From the NCBI RefSeq assembly GCF_050942215.1, contig NZ_CP192056.1, forward strand, positions 2,728,001-2,792,000: a DNA stretch of 64,000 nt, given 5' to 3'. The translations under genes were made by a program, and so were the position numbers. The stretch comes from Sphaerimonospora sp050942215. GTDB taxonomy: Bacteria > Actinomycetota > Actinomycetes > Streptosporangiales > Streptosporangiaceae. Below the pieces are notes generated by a model. It ran no database searches and was not told the origin of the DNA. It saw only the letters and a program-made list of their open reading frames with translations. Positions 23,871 through 31,799 of this stretch are shown one piece after another (position 1 is the first letter of the stretch; the number at the start of each line of letters is the position of its first letter).

Positions 23871-25409
23871 CTAGTGTCGCCTCAGGTGCTCTCCGTTTCC
23901 GGCGGATCCGTTCCCGGACACGGCGGACGCGACGAGATCCAGCGGATCGGCGTGGATGCCGAACCGGTGGCGCAGCGCCCGGCGGGCGGCGTGGACCCCC
24001 GGCATCCCGTGCACCGCCGGGCCCGGCGGGGTGGAGGCGGAGCAGAGGTAGACCCCGGGCAGCGGCGTGCGGTACGGGTCCCAGCGGGGAACCGGGCGCA
24101 TGATCATCTGCCAGAGGCCGGCGGCGCCGCCGGAGATGTCCCCGCCGACGTAGTTGGGGTTGTGCAGGTGCGCCCGCGCGGCGGTGACGACGTGCCTGGC
24201 GAGGATCAGATCACGGAATCCGGGCGCGAACCGTTCCACCTGGGCGATGATCTGGTCGCTGACGTCGAGGAGGGAGCCGTTCGGCACATGCGCGTACGTC
24301 CACAGCACGTGCTGACCGGCGGGCGCGCGCCCGGCGTCCACGACTCCGGGCTGCACGGCCAGGACGTACGGCCGCCGCGCGTGCCGGCCGGCGGCGACCG
24401 CCCGTTCGGCGGCGAGCGCCTCGGCCCGGGAACCGACCAGATGCAGTGTGCCGGCCCAGGCGCAGTCGGGGGACGCCCACGGCACCGGGCCGGAGAGCGC
24501 GAAGTCGACCTTGCAGGCGGCGCCGCCGGGGCGGAAGGCGCGCAACCGGCGGCTGTACCGGTCCGGCAGGAGATCACCGGCGATGCGCAGCAGCCCGGCG
24601 GGGGCGACGTCGAGCAGGACGGCGCGGGCGGGCGGCAGCTCCGCCAGGCTGTCGATCCGCCGGCCCGTGATGATCCGCCCGCCGAGGCGGGTCAGCTCGG
24701 CGGCCATCGCCCGGGTGATGGTGTGGCTGCCGCCCCGCGGCACGGGCCAGCCGACCGCGTGGGCGAGGGCGGCGAGCACCAGGCCCACTGCGGCCGGGGC
24801 GATCGCCCGGGGCGGTGCGATGGCGTGCGCGCCGACGCCCGTGAGCAGAGCGGGGGCCGCGTCACCGCGGAACCGGACCCCCCACAGCGCCGAGCCCTGT
24901 TCCAGGGTCCGCAGCGCCATGCGCAGCGCCGTACCGGGATGTCGCGGCGGACTACGGAAGTCGGACAGCGCCGTGTCGACGAGGGGCCGCCACTGTTCCA
25001 CCAGGGGGCCGAGCAGCGACCGCCACGCCCGGCCGTCCGCCCCCAGCCCCTGCGCCGTGCGGTCCAGGTCGCGCCAGGCCAGCGCGGCGCGGCCGCCGTC
25101 GAGCGGATGGGCGTACGGAATCTCCGGCTGCAGGAGCCGCACGTCGTGCCGGGACAGGTCGAACGCCCGGAAGAACGGGGACGCCAGCGCCATCGGATGG
25201 ACCGCCGAGCAGACGTCGTGCCAGAAGCCGGGCAGGGTCAGCTGTTCTGTGCGGGTGCCGCCGCCGATCGTGTCCGCGGCCTCGTAGACCCGCACCTCGA
25301 GGCCGGCCGCTGCGAGGACGAGCGCCCCGGCCAGGCCGTTGGGGCCGGAACCGACCACCACCGCGTCGACGCGGCCCCGGCCGGAGCCGCCGAGTCCGGC
25401 ATGGTTCAC
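23871..25409 (-). CDS. FAD-dependent phytoene-desaturase-like oxidoreductase
   Basis: The protein of about 512 residues begins with a dinucleotide-binding fold (DAVVVGSGPNGLAGALVLAAAG, quoted in part). It follows the CrtI/retinol-saturase-like pattern, with GGGTRTEQLTLPGFWHD and a C-terminal FAD contact PGVYLCSASTPPGPAVHG. Substrates of this actinobacterial subgroup are not known; no other carotenoid gene is nearby. GTG 25409 is preceded by GGAGGAGGG and starts just before the Rossmann fold. Longer upstream extensions overlap an ABC remnant and are unlikely. Confidence 0.85.
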   Translation of the reverse strand: MNHAGLGGSGRGRVDAVVVGSGPNGLAGALVLAAAGLEVRVYEAADTIGGGTRTEQLTLPGFWHDVCSAVHPMALASPFFRAFDLSRHDVRLLQPEIPYAHPLDGGRAALAWRDLDRTAQGLGADGRAWRSLLGPLVEQWRPLVDTALSDFRSPPRHPGTALRMALRTLEQGSALWGVRFRGDAAPALLTGVGAHAIAPPRAIAPAAVGLVLAALAHAVGWPVPRGGSHTITRAMAAELTRLGGRIITGRRIDSLAELPPARAVLLDVAPAGLLRIAGDLLPDRYSRRLRAFRPGGAACKVDFALSGPVPWASPDCAWAGTLHLVGSRAEALAAERAVAAGRHARRPYVLAVQPGVVDAGRAPAGQHVLWTYAHVPNGSLLDVSDQIIAQVERFAPGFRDLILARHVVTAARAHLHNPNYVGGDISGGAAGLWQMIMRPVPRWDPYRTPLPGVYLCSASTPPGPAVHGMPGVHAARRALRHRFGIHADPLDLVASAVSGNGSAGNGEHLRRH

Positions 25410-25440
25410 TCCGGTGCCCTCCTCCGACTCCGTGACCGGG

Positions 25441-25720
25441 TCACGCCAGCGACTGCTCAGCCGCCAGCTCGGCGTGGAGCGGCGATTTCCGCAGCAGCTC
25501 CGTGTGTGTTCCGGACGACTGCGCCGTTCCGTCCGCCGGCACCACGATCTGTTCAGCATGGACCACCGTGGACCACCGATGGGCGACCATGATGACCGTG
25601 GTGTCGCCGGAGATCTCCCGGATCACGTCACGCAGCGCGGCCTCGTCGGCCGCGTCGAGCTGCGATCACCGCGTTGGCGGCGATCCGCTGCCGCGGCGAC
25701 AGCGGAAGCCAGAGCGCGGC
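25441..25720 (-). pseudogene. decayed ABC exporter ATP-binding domain
   Basis: The last 61 codons encode REISGDTTVIMVAHRWSTVV and a normal exporter tail (SSGTHTELLRKSPLHAELAA). Upstream, QLDAADEAALRDV continues the D-loop, but it is joined out of frame to a degenerate signature-like LSPRQRIAANAVI. Walker B appears to be deleted. No membrane domain is present. It is a relic of a lost transporter, ending 32 bp upstream of the FAD oxidoreductase start. Confidence 0.65.
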
Positions 25721-25926
25721 AGCGGCGGCGGCGCGGCCGCCACACGTCTATCGGGAGCCGTGGCGACCCGGGTCCCGGCTGGAATTTTCACGTCCCCACC
25801 AGCACAGATCGCCGGAGGCCGGGGGGCCCGTTGACTCGTGCGCCGGTTGACCGGATGATCGCTGCGGGGGGTGACCCGGCCCGGTCCGGAGCCGGGGTCA
25901 GATCGAGATCGAGGTGAACCTCTCTT

Positions 25927-27081
25927 ATGAGATTTCTGAGACTTCGCAGTTCGGTGCTGTGGACGGGGGTGGCGGGCACGGCCCTCGCCGGCGTGCTGTT
26001 CGGCTCAGCCGCGAACCCCGCTCTCGGCGCCCGGCTGGAAGCCACGCCGAGCCCGACGGTCATCAGCCCGACGCCGAGTCCGAGCGGGTCGCCCACCGGT
26101 GCGATTCCCAGCAGGCCCGAGTCGCTGTACGCCTGCCCGCCGCCCGCACCTCCGGGCGGGACCGTGGGCGTGGTCGGGCTGTGCTGGGCGGCGTCCAGCG
26201 ACGACGTCGGCGTGACCGGATACGAGGTCTACCAGCTGACCCTCGACGGCTTCGTCAAGGTGGCGAGCCCGACCGGGACCTCCTCCATGGTGGGATCTCT
26301 CGTCCTGAACCGCTCCTACACCTTCTACGTCGTGGCCAAGGACGCCGATGGCAACACCAGCGAACCGTCCTTGCTGATCACCACCACCGCGACGACGGGA
26401 CCGCCGCCGAGCCCCACTCCCAGCCCGAGCCCGGGTGACGTCACGCCGCCGACCAGCCCGACCGGGCTGCGCGACTACTGCGTCGCCGACGGCCCCGGGA
26501 CGAACTTCTGCTGGAACGCCTCGACCGACGACGTGGGCGTCACCGGTTACGACGTCTACCGGCGGACCGCGACCGGTTACATCAAGGTCGGCAGCCCTAC
26601 GACCACGTGGTTCTATGAGACGGACGTCGTCACCGGCCACCGCTACACCTACTTCGTGGTGGCGAAGGACGCGGCGGGCAACCTCAGCCGGCCGTCGGAC
26701 CTGATCTCCTCGCTCGCGCACGATCCCTACCCGTGGCCGACCCCGTCGCCGACTCCGCCTCCGGCGTGTGAGGTCACGTACGGCACCTGGAGCTGGGAGG
26801 GCGGCTTCGGCACGCAGGTGCGGATAACCAACGTGGGGACCGTCCCGATCGACGGCTGGACCCTGCGCTTCAGGTTCTCCGACTCCGGGCAGAAGGTCAC
26901 CTACGGATGGTCGGCCGTCTGGTCCCAGGAGGAGACCTACGTGTCCGCCGCCGCGCTTCCGTGGAACTCCGTCATCCAGCCCGGGGCGTCCGTCGACGTC
27001 GGCTTCAACGGCACGCACACGGGCGCCAACCCGGTCCCCCCGTCGTTCACGCTCAACCACGGCGTCTGCGTCCTCGGCTGA
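25927..27081 (+). CDS. secreted two-FN3-like plus CBM2 carbohydrate-binding protein
   Basis: The 384-residue protein has a signal peptide (residues 1-35) and two fibronectin-III-like domains (about 69-155 and 170-265, both with DDVGVTGY and YVVAKDA/FVVAKDA). Pro/Ser/Thr linkers separate them. A C-terminal family 2 carbohydrate-binding module (281-384) has the expected Trp residues (YGTWSW, GWTLRF, PWNSVI) and terminal Cys pair. CBM2 binds cellulose or chitin. No catalytic domain is present, so it is a binding or scaffolding protein. GAGGTG lies 11 bases before the ATG. Confidence 0.88.
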   Translation: MRFLRLRSSVLWTGVAGTALAGVLFGSAANPALGARLEATPSPTVISPTPSPSGSPTGAIPSRPESLYACPPPAPPGGTVGVVGLCWAASSDDVGVTGYEVYQLTLDGFVKVASPTGTSSMVGSLVLNRSYTFYVVAKDADGNTSEPSLLITTTATTGPPPSPTPSPSPGDVTPPTSPTGLRDYCVADGPGTNFCWNASTDDVGVTGYDVYRRTATGYIKVGSPTTTWFYETDVVTGHRYTYFVVAKDAAGNLSRPSDLISSLAHDPYPWPTPSPTPPPACEVTYGTWSWEGGFGTQVRITNVGTVPIDGWTLRFRFSDSGQKVTYGWSAVWSQEETYVSAAALPWNSVIQPGASVDVGFNGTHTGANPVPPSFTLNHGVCVLG

Positions 27082-27258
27082 CAGACCGCCGCACCGCGGC
27101 CGTACGGCGAGCCGGAACCCGGCGATCGTCCGTACGGCCGCGTCGTTGTGTCCGGTGTGCGCGGCGGCCTGGGCGCCTGCCCGTCCGGTCCACCGCGAAG
27201 CCGAGCGGGTCGTGGACCCGGTCCCGTCCCTCGACCGGTGGCGATGGCGGCACTGATA

Positions 27259-27271
27259 GAAAATAACTTTC
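27259..27271. promoter_or_regulatory. palindrome GAAAATAACTTTC (candidate RpiR/MurR operator)
   Basis: GAAA-N5-TTTC lies in a rare AT-rich patch 289 bp upstream of the RpiR regulator. Operators of this family are often GAAA/TTTC palindromes. Assignment is by resemblance and proximity. The rest of 27082-27437 shows no other gene. Confidence 0.4.
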
Positions 27272-27437
27272 AGGTAAACGAAAAAAAAGAAAGTGTCATC
27301 TATGTGTAATCTTCCGCAGGAGGTCTTCGCCGGGGAGGTGAGGGTCCGCATGGCGTGAGGCGGCGGCCCGTCTCCGGGCGCACCCCCGGCACACCCCCTG
27401 GGAGGCCGTCCCGTTCGCCGCGCCCGGAGGAGGCGAC

Positions 27438-27548
27438 ATGATCGATGAGGCCCGCATCTGGTTGGCGAAACACGCCATTTCACGCTTTGCCTCAGGCATA
27501 CGATCGGCGGCACACAAGCTGACCCGGTCTGAGAGAGGCTGTACGTGA
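27438..27548 (+). CDS. 36-codon upstream ORF coupled to the RpiR regulator
   Basis: An ATG at 27438 has a strong GGAGGAGG site 5 bases upstream and opens a 36-residue frame (MIDEARIWLAKHAISRF, ending SERGCT). Its TGA overlaps the ATG of the regulator as TGATG. The peptide looks amphipathic and basic. It may act by translational coupling, or it may be a small protein. It has no family I recognise, and coding potential rests on the ribosome site and overlap. Confidence 0.5.
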   Translation: MIDEARIWLAKHAISRFASGIRSAAHKLTRSERGCT

Positions 27549-28465
27549 TGATCGACAACCAGGGCGCCGCCCCGAGCTCTCCAATGGCGCCGGCGAACCC
27601 CATCGCGACCGTACGTGCGGTGCTTCCCTCGCTCACCCCCGCCGCCCAGACCGTCGCGCGCCTCATCCTCGACGATCCCGCCATGGTCGCGCGAAGCACG
27701 ATCACCGAGATCAGCGCGGTGTCGGGGATCAGCGAGGCGACGATCGTGCGCACCGCCCGGTCCCTCGGCTTCGCCGGCTACTCCCAGCTCAGGTTCGCCC
27801 TCGCGGCGGCCGTGGCCAGGCAGGCGCCGGAGCGGCTGGTCCCCGGCGACCTCGCCCCGGACGACCCGCTCACCGACGTGATCGCCAAGGTCACGAACGC
27901 GGAGTCCCTGGCACTCGCCGACACGGCGGCCCAGCTCGACCCCGACCGCCTCGGCGCGGTGGTGGACGTCGTGGTCGGTGCCCGCAGGGTGGACGTGTAC
28001 GGGGTCGCCGCCTCCGGCCTGGTCGCGGCCGACATGGCGCAGAAGCTGCTGCGGATCGGGCTGCCGGCCCACTACTTCACCGACGCGCATCTCGCCATGA
28101 CCAGCGCGGCGCTGGCGCGCGAGGGCGACGTCGCCGTCGGCGTGAGCTGCACCGGAGAGACACCCGACGTGCTCGGTCCGATGCGGGTCGCGAGCAAGGG
28201 CGGCGCGGCGACCGTGGCGATCACCAACAACCCGCGCTCCTCGCTGGCGGAACTGGCCGACCACGTGCTGATCTCGGCCGGGCGCGAGACGGCGTTCCGT
28301 CCGGGCGCGCTGGCCAGCAGGATCAGCCAGCTCCTCATCGTGGACTGCCTCTTCGTCGGGGTCGCGCAGCGCACCTTCGACGCCTCGGACGCCGCGCTGC
28401 GCGCCACCCGCGAGGCGCTCGGCGACTACCTCGACGAGGCCAGACGCAGGATCAGGTCCATCTGA
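27548..28465 (+). CDS. MurR/RpiR-family transcriptional regulator
   Basis: This protein of about 305 residues has an N-terminal HTH_6 domain (TITEISAVSGISEATIVRTARSLGF) and a C-terminal SIS domain (about 125-260) that binds phosphosugars. The SIS signature is visible as VYGVAASGLVAADMAQKLLRIG and GVSCTGETPDVL. Such regulators control amino-sugar or sugar-phosphate use. No sugar gene is adjacent, so the target is unclear; a GAAA/TTTC palindrome upstream may be its own site. The start is ATG 27548, coupled to a mini-ORF; GTG 27545 is equally possible. Confidence 0.9.
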   Translation: MIDNQGAAPSSPMAPANPIATVRAVLPSLTPAAQTVARLILDDPAMVARSTITEISAVSGISEATIVRTARSLGFAGYSQLRFALAAAVARQAPERLVPGDLAPDDPLTDVIAKVTNAESLALADTAAQLDPDRLGAVVDVVVGARRVDVYGVAASGLVAADMAQKLLRIGLPAHYFTDAHLAMTSAALAREGDVAVGVSCTGETPDVLGPMRVASKGGAATVAITNNPRSSLAELADHVLISAGRETAFRPGALASRISQLLIVDCLFVGVAQRTFDASDAALRATREALGDYLDEARRRIRSI

Positions 28466-28478
28466 CCCCCCTCCCCCC

Positions 28479-28506
28479 CACCCCACCCACCCCACCCACC
28501 CCACCA
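28479..28506. repeat. CCCAC-type low-complexity tract
   Basis: A C-rich run of CCCAC/CCACCCA units lies between the RpiR stop codon and the second 53-bp repeat locus. It has no other recognisable content. Confidence 0.7.
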
Positions 28507-28510
28507 CCTC

Positions 28511-28639
28511 CGTGATCTTGTAATTTCTCGCAGACCTCGCCGCCGACCTGCCCACACCTCTTTCGTGATCTTGCAGAAACTCGCACCCTTCCCCTCCCAC
28601 CTGCGGTTCCGTCTTTCGTGATCTCGCAGTTGCGGGTCG
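28511..28639 (+). repeat. second locus of the 53-bp-period repeat (three direct copies)
   Basis: Copies begin at 28511, 28564 and 28617, exactly 53 bp apart. They match the family CGTGATCTTGC...CTCGCAG, with the third degenerate. The 30-bp intervals share an ACCTGC-like core and a terminal TTT with those of the first locus. The remainder of the gap, 28640-29092, shows no intact gene; a possible minus-strand relic (GMTSAIAMIRPGRAYGTAMI) could not be identified. Confidence 0.85.
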
Positions 28640-29092
28640 TCACGGGCGTCAGGCGCCGAGGTCGCGCCGTACGCCGGCCCGGCGTCGAGCCGCCCGCCGC
28701 CGGACCGCAGCAGCGCAGCAGCGCGGCGGTCTCGTCGGCGCCGAGAGCCCTCGCTCGACCATCAGTACGGCCTCATCGACGTTCCACCCGGCCGTTTCGG
28801 GCAGCCGAGCCCGGTGCCGGTGATGTCGGCGACCATCCGCGCCCGTCGGCCGCCGAGACCTCGATCATCGCGGTGCCGTACGCCCGGCCCGGCCGGATCA
28901 TCGCGATCGCCGAGGTCATGCCGAGCACCGGCTTCCGTGCCGTCCCGGCCTCGTCAATGATCCGCGAAAGGCGTGGGATATCGGACCACGCCCTCGATGC
29001 ATCCGGCCGCGGCAGGTGGATTGGCGCCGGACGCCGGGGGAACCCGTCTGTCGCGGCCCGTCATGGGCCGCCGACGACGGGGAGGGGCTGCT

Positions 29093-30523
29093 GTGCGGGA
29101 CTGGGATCACTGGGTGCTGACCGACGCCGGGTGGACGGCGAGCGCGAGCACGGAACGGCTGACGGTTCGCGATCCGGCGACGGGCGAGCCGGTCGGCGCT
29201 GTGCCGGCCGGCTGCGCTGAGGACGTCGAACAGGCCGTGGCCGCGGCCCGCCGCGCCCGGCGGGGCTGGGCCCGTACGGCCCCGGCCGGCCGGGCCGGAT
29301 GCCTGCGCCGCGCGGCCGACCGGGTCGAGGCACGCGCGGCGGAACTGGCCGAACTCGTCACCCGGGAGATGGGCAAGCCGATCGGCGACGCGCGGGGCGG
29401 CGTCGCGGCCGGCGTCGGAACGCTCAGGCAGTACGCCGAACTGGGCCCGCTGCACGGGGGCCGCAGCCTGCAGGGCGCCTGGGCGGCGACCGACCTCATG
29501 GTGCGCGAACCCCGCGGCGTGGTCGCGGTGATCACCCCGTGGAACGACCCGGTGGCCATCGCCTGCGGGCTCGTCGGCGCGGCCGTGGCGACCGGCGACT
29601 GCGTCGTGCACAAGCCGTCGGAGCGCACTGCGCACACCGGGGCGCTGCTCGCCGGGCTGATCGCGGCGGAGCTGCCACCGGGCGTGCTCACCGTGGTGCC
29701 CGGCGACCGGAGGGCGGGGGAGCCGCTGGTCGCGCACCCCGGCGTCGATCTCGTGGCCCACGTGGGCTCCACCGCGACCGGCCGCTCGATCGCCGCCGCC
29801 GCGGCTCGCACCGGCGCGGGCACGCTGCTGGAGAACGGGGGCAAGGACCCGCTGATCGTGGACGCCGGAGTCGACGTGAAGTGGGCCTCGGCCCAGGCCG
29901 CGACCGGCTGCTTCGCCAATGCCGGGCAGATCTGCACCTCGGTCGAGCGGGTGTACGTCCACCGGGACGTCGCCGACTCTTTCCTCGCCGCGCTCGTGCA
30001 GCGGGCGGAGGAGCTGCGGATGGGCCCCGGCCTCGACGAGGAGACCACCCTCGGCCCGCTCGTCGACCGGGCCCAGCGCGAGATCGTGGACCGGCAGGTG
30101 CGCGCCGCCGTGGCGGCGGGCGCCCGCGCGCTGACGGGAGGCCGGGTGCCGGACGGGCCCGGCGCCTTCTACCCGGCGACCGTGCTGAGCGGCTGCACCG
30201 ACGACATGGAGATCATGCGGGCGGAGACCTTCGGCCCGGTCGCGGCCGTCCGGGTCGTGGACTCCTTCGACCAGGCGCTCGACCTCGCCTGCGCCTCGCC
30301 GTACGGCCTGGCCGCCACCGTGCTCACCCCGTCGGCGGCCAACGCGCAGCGGGCCTGGCGGGAGCTGCCGGTCGGCACCGTGAAGATCAACGCCGTGTTC
30401 GGCGGAGCCCCCGGCGGTGCGGCCCAGCCGGTGGGGGCGAGTGGTCACGGCTTCGGGTACGGCCCCGAGCTGCTCGACGAGATGACCCACACCAAGGTCG
30501 TCCACTGGACGCCGCATCCCTGA
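29093..30523 (+). CDS. NAD(P)-dependent aldehyde dehydrogenase
   Basis: The 476-residue protein is a complete aldehyde dehydrogenase. The nucleophile Cys is in NAGQICTS (about 280) and the general-base Glu in LLENGGKDP (about 247). The NAD-binding segment VVAVITPWNDPVAIACG and C-terminal ETFGPVAAVRV are normal. The substrate cannot be assigned from context. GTG 29093 follows GGGGAGGGG by about 5 bases and gives the family N-terminus, so longer frames are rejected. Confidence 0.92.
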   Translation: MRDWDHWVLTDAGWTASASTERLTVRDPATGEPVGAVPAGCAEDVEQAVAAARRARRGWARTAPAGRAGCLRRAADRVEARAAELAELVTREMGKPIGDARGGVAAGVGTLRQYAELGPLHGGRSLQGAWAATDLMVREPRGVVAVITPWNDPVAIACGLVGAAVATGDCVVHKPSERTAHTGALLAGLIAAELPPGVLTVVPGDRRAGEPLVAHPGVDLVAHVGSTATGRSIAAAAARTGAGTLLENGGKDPLIVDAGVDVKWASAQAATGCFANAGQICTSVERVYVHRDVADSFLAALVQRAEELRMGPGLDEETTLGPLVDRAQREIVDRQVRAAVAAGARALTGGRVPDGPGAFYPATVLSGCTDDMEIMRAETFGPVAAVRVVDSFDQALDLACASPYGLAATVLTPSAANAQRAWRELPVGTVKINAVFGGAPGGAAQPVGASGHGFGYGPELLDEMTHTKVVHWTPHP

Positions 30524-30548
30524 CCGTCCGCGCCGGCGTACCGCGGCC

Positions 30549-31799
30549 TCACCCGGGCAGCGCGTTCACCAGGTCTTCCGCGAGGTATCCGCCCGCGCGT
30601 GCCCCGGGCGGTACGGCGAACAGGGCGCTCGACTCGTGGACGATGAACCGGCTGAGGTCGTCGGCCATGGCCAGCCGCTGCTGGATGCGGGTGAACCCGT
30701 GCCGTGGGTCGCTCTGGAAGGCCAGGAACAGCAGCCCGGCGTCGGGCGCGCCGTCGGGCCGGTAGCCGTCGAAGTAGGAGAATCCCTTCCGCAGGATGAC
30801 GGCACCCGAGTTGAAGGCGGGGGACGCCTGCCGGACATGGGCGCTCGGGCCGATGGCCAGCCCACCGCCGGGCCGCTGCGCGTCCAGATCGATCGGCGTG
30901 AACTCCTCGCCGCCCGACAGCGGCGCGCCGGTGTCCTTGCGCCGGCCGATGATCTGTTCCTGACGCTCCCGTGACAGGGCGTCCCACGGATCGAGCAGCA
31001 TCCGGATGCGCCGGAAGACCAGGTAGGTCCCGCCGCGCAGCCACCCGGGATCGCTGTCGGGCCCGGCGAAGACGTACGCGTCGAACCCCGGATCGCCCGG
31101 CTTCGGGTTGCCGGTGCCGTCGAGCTGCCCCATCAGGTTGCGCCGGGTCGTGCCCTGGTCGACGGTCACCCCGTCGACGGGATTGAACCCGCCCATCTGC
31201 CAGCGCACGTGCGCGGTGCCGCGTGCCGTACGGGTGAGCGTCCGCAGGGCATGGGCCACCACGATCGCGTCGCCCGCGGTGAGCAGGACGCCGATGTCGC
31301 CGCCGCTGCGGCGCTCGTCCAGCTCGTCCCGGGGGAAGGGCGGGATCGGCGCGAGCGGGCCGGGCACCGGGACGCCCAGCTTGCGCAGGAACGAGGAGCC
31401 GAATCCCACCGTGATCGTCAGTGCGGAGGGGCCGTGGCCGGTGGTCATGGCGTCGTCGCCGGGTACGGGTTCGCCGCGGGTCAGCAGCCGGGCGTCCCGC
31501 GTCCAGGTGCGCAGCAGCGTCTCCACCTGGCGGGCCGTCACCCCCGGAGTCAGGTCGAACCCGGCGAGCCAGCCGTGCGCGGCGGCCGGGGCCAGGACGC
31601 CCGCCTGGTGAGCGCCGTCGAAGGGGATGGAGCGCTCGCCGACCCGGCGGGCGCGATCTCCTTCCAGCGCGGCCGAGGCGGCGTTGCCGCCCACCGCACC
31701 AGCGACGGCGGCGGCCCCCGCGGCGGACGTCGCGGCGAGCAGCCCGCGCCTGCTGATCCGGCCGCGCGGCCGATCGCCCCCTGGACCCGTCACACTCAT
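30549..31799 (-). CDS. Tat-exported DyP-type heme peroxidase (EfeB-like)
   Basis: The 416-residue protein carries a twin-arginine signal (GRISRRGLLAATSAAG). A dye-decolorizing peroxidase follows, with the GxxDG motif in GQLDGTGNP (about 224) and the likely heme-ligand His in SAHVRQ (about 320). EfeB-type enzymes act outside the cell in heme or iron handling and oxidise bulky substrates. Its ATG overlaps the upstream Sco1-fusion stop as TGATG, so copper delivery and peroxidase functions are coexpressed. The canonical iron permease partner is absent nearby. Confidence 0.92.
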   Translation of the reverse strand: MSVTGPGGDRPRGRISRRGLLAATSAAGAAAVAGAVGGNAASAALEGDRARRVGERSIPFDGAHQAGVLAPAAAHGWLAGFDLTPGVTARQVETLLRTWTRDARLLTRGEPVPGDDAMTTGHGPSALTITVGFGSSFLRKLGVPVPGPLAPIPPFPRDELDERRSGGDIGVLLTAGDAIVVAHALRTLTRTARGTAHVRWQMGGFNPVDGVTVDQGTTRRNLMGQLDGTGNPKPGDPGFDAYVFAGPDSDPGWLRGGTYLVFRRIRMLLDPWDALSRERQEQIIGRRKDTGAPLSGGEEFTPIDLDAQRPGGGLAIGPSAHVRQASPAFNSGAVILRKGFSYFDGYRPDGAPDAGLLFLAFQSDPRHGFTRIQQRLAMADDLSRFIVHESSALFAVPPGARAGGYLAEDLVNALPG

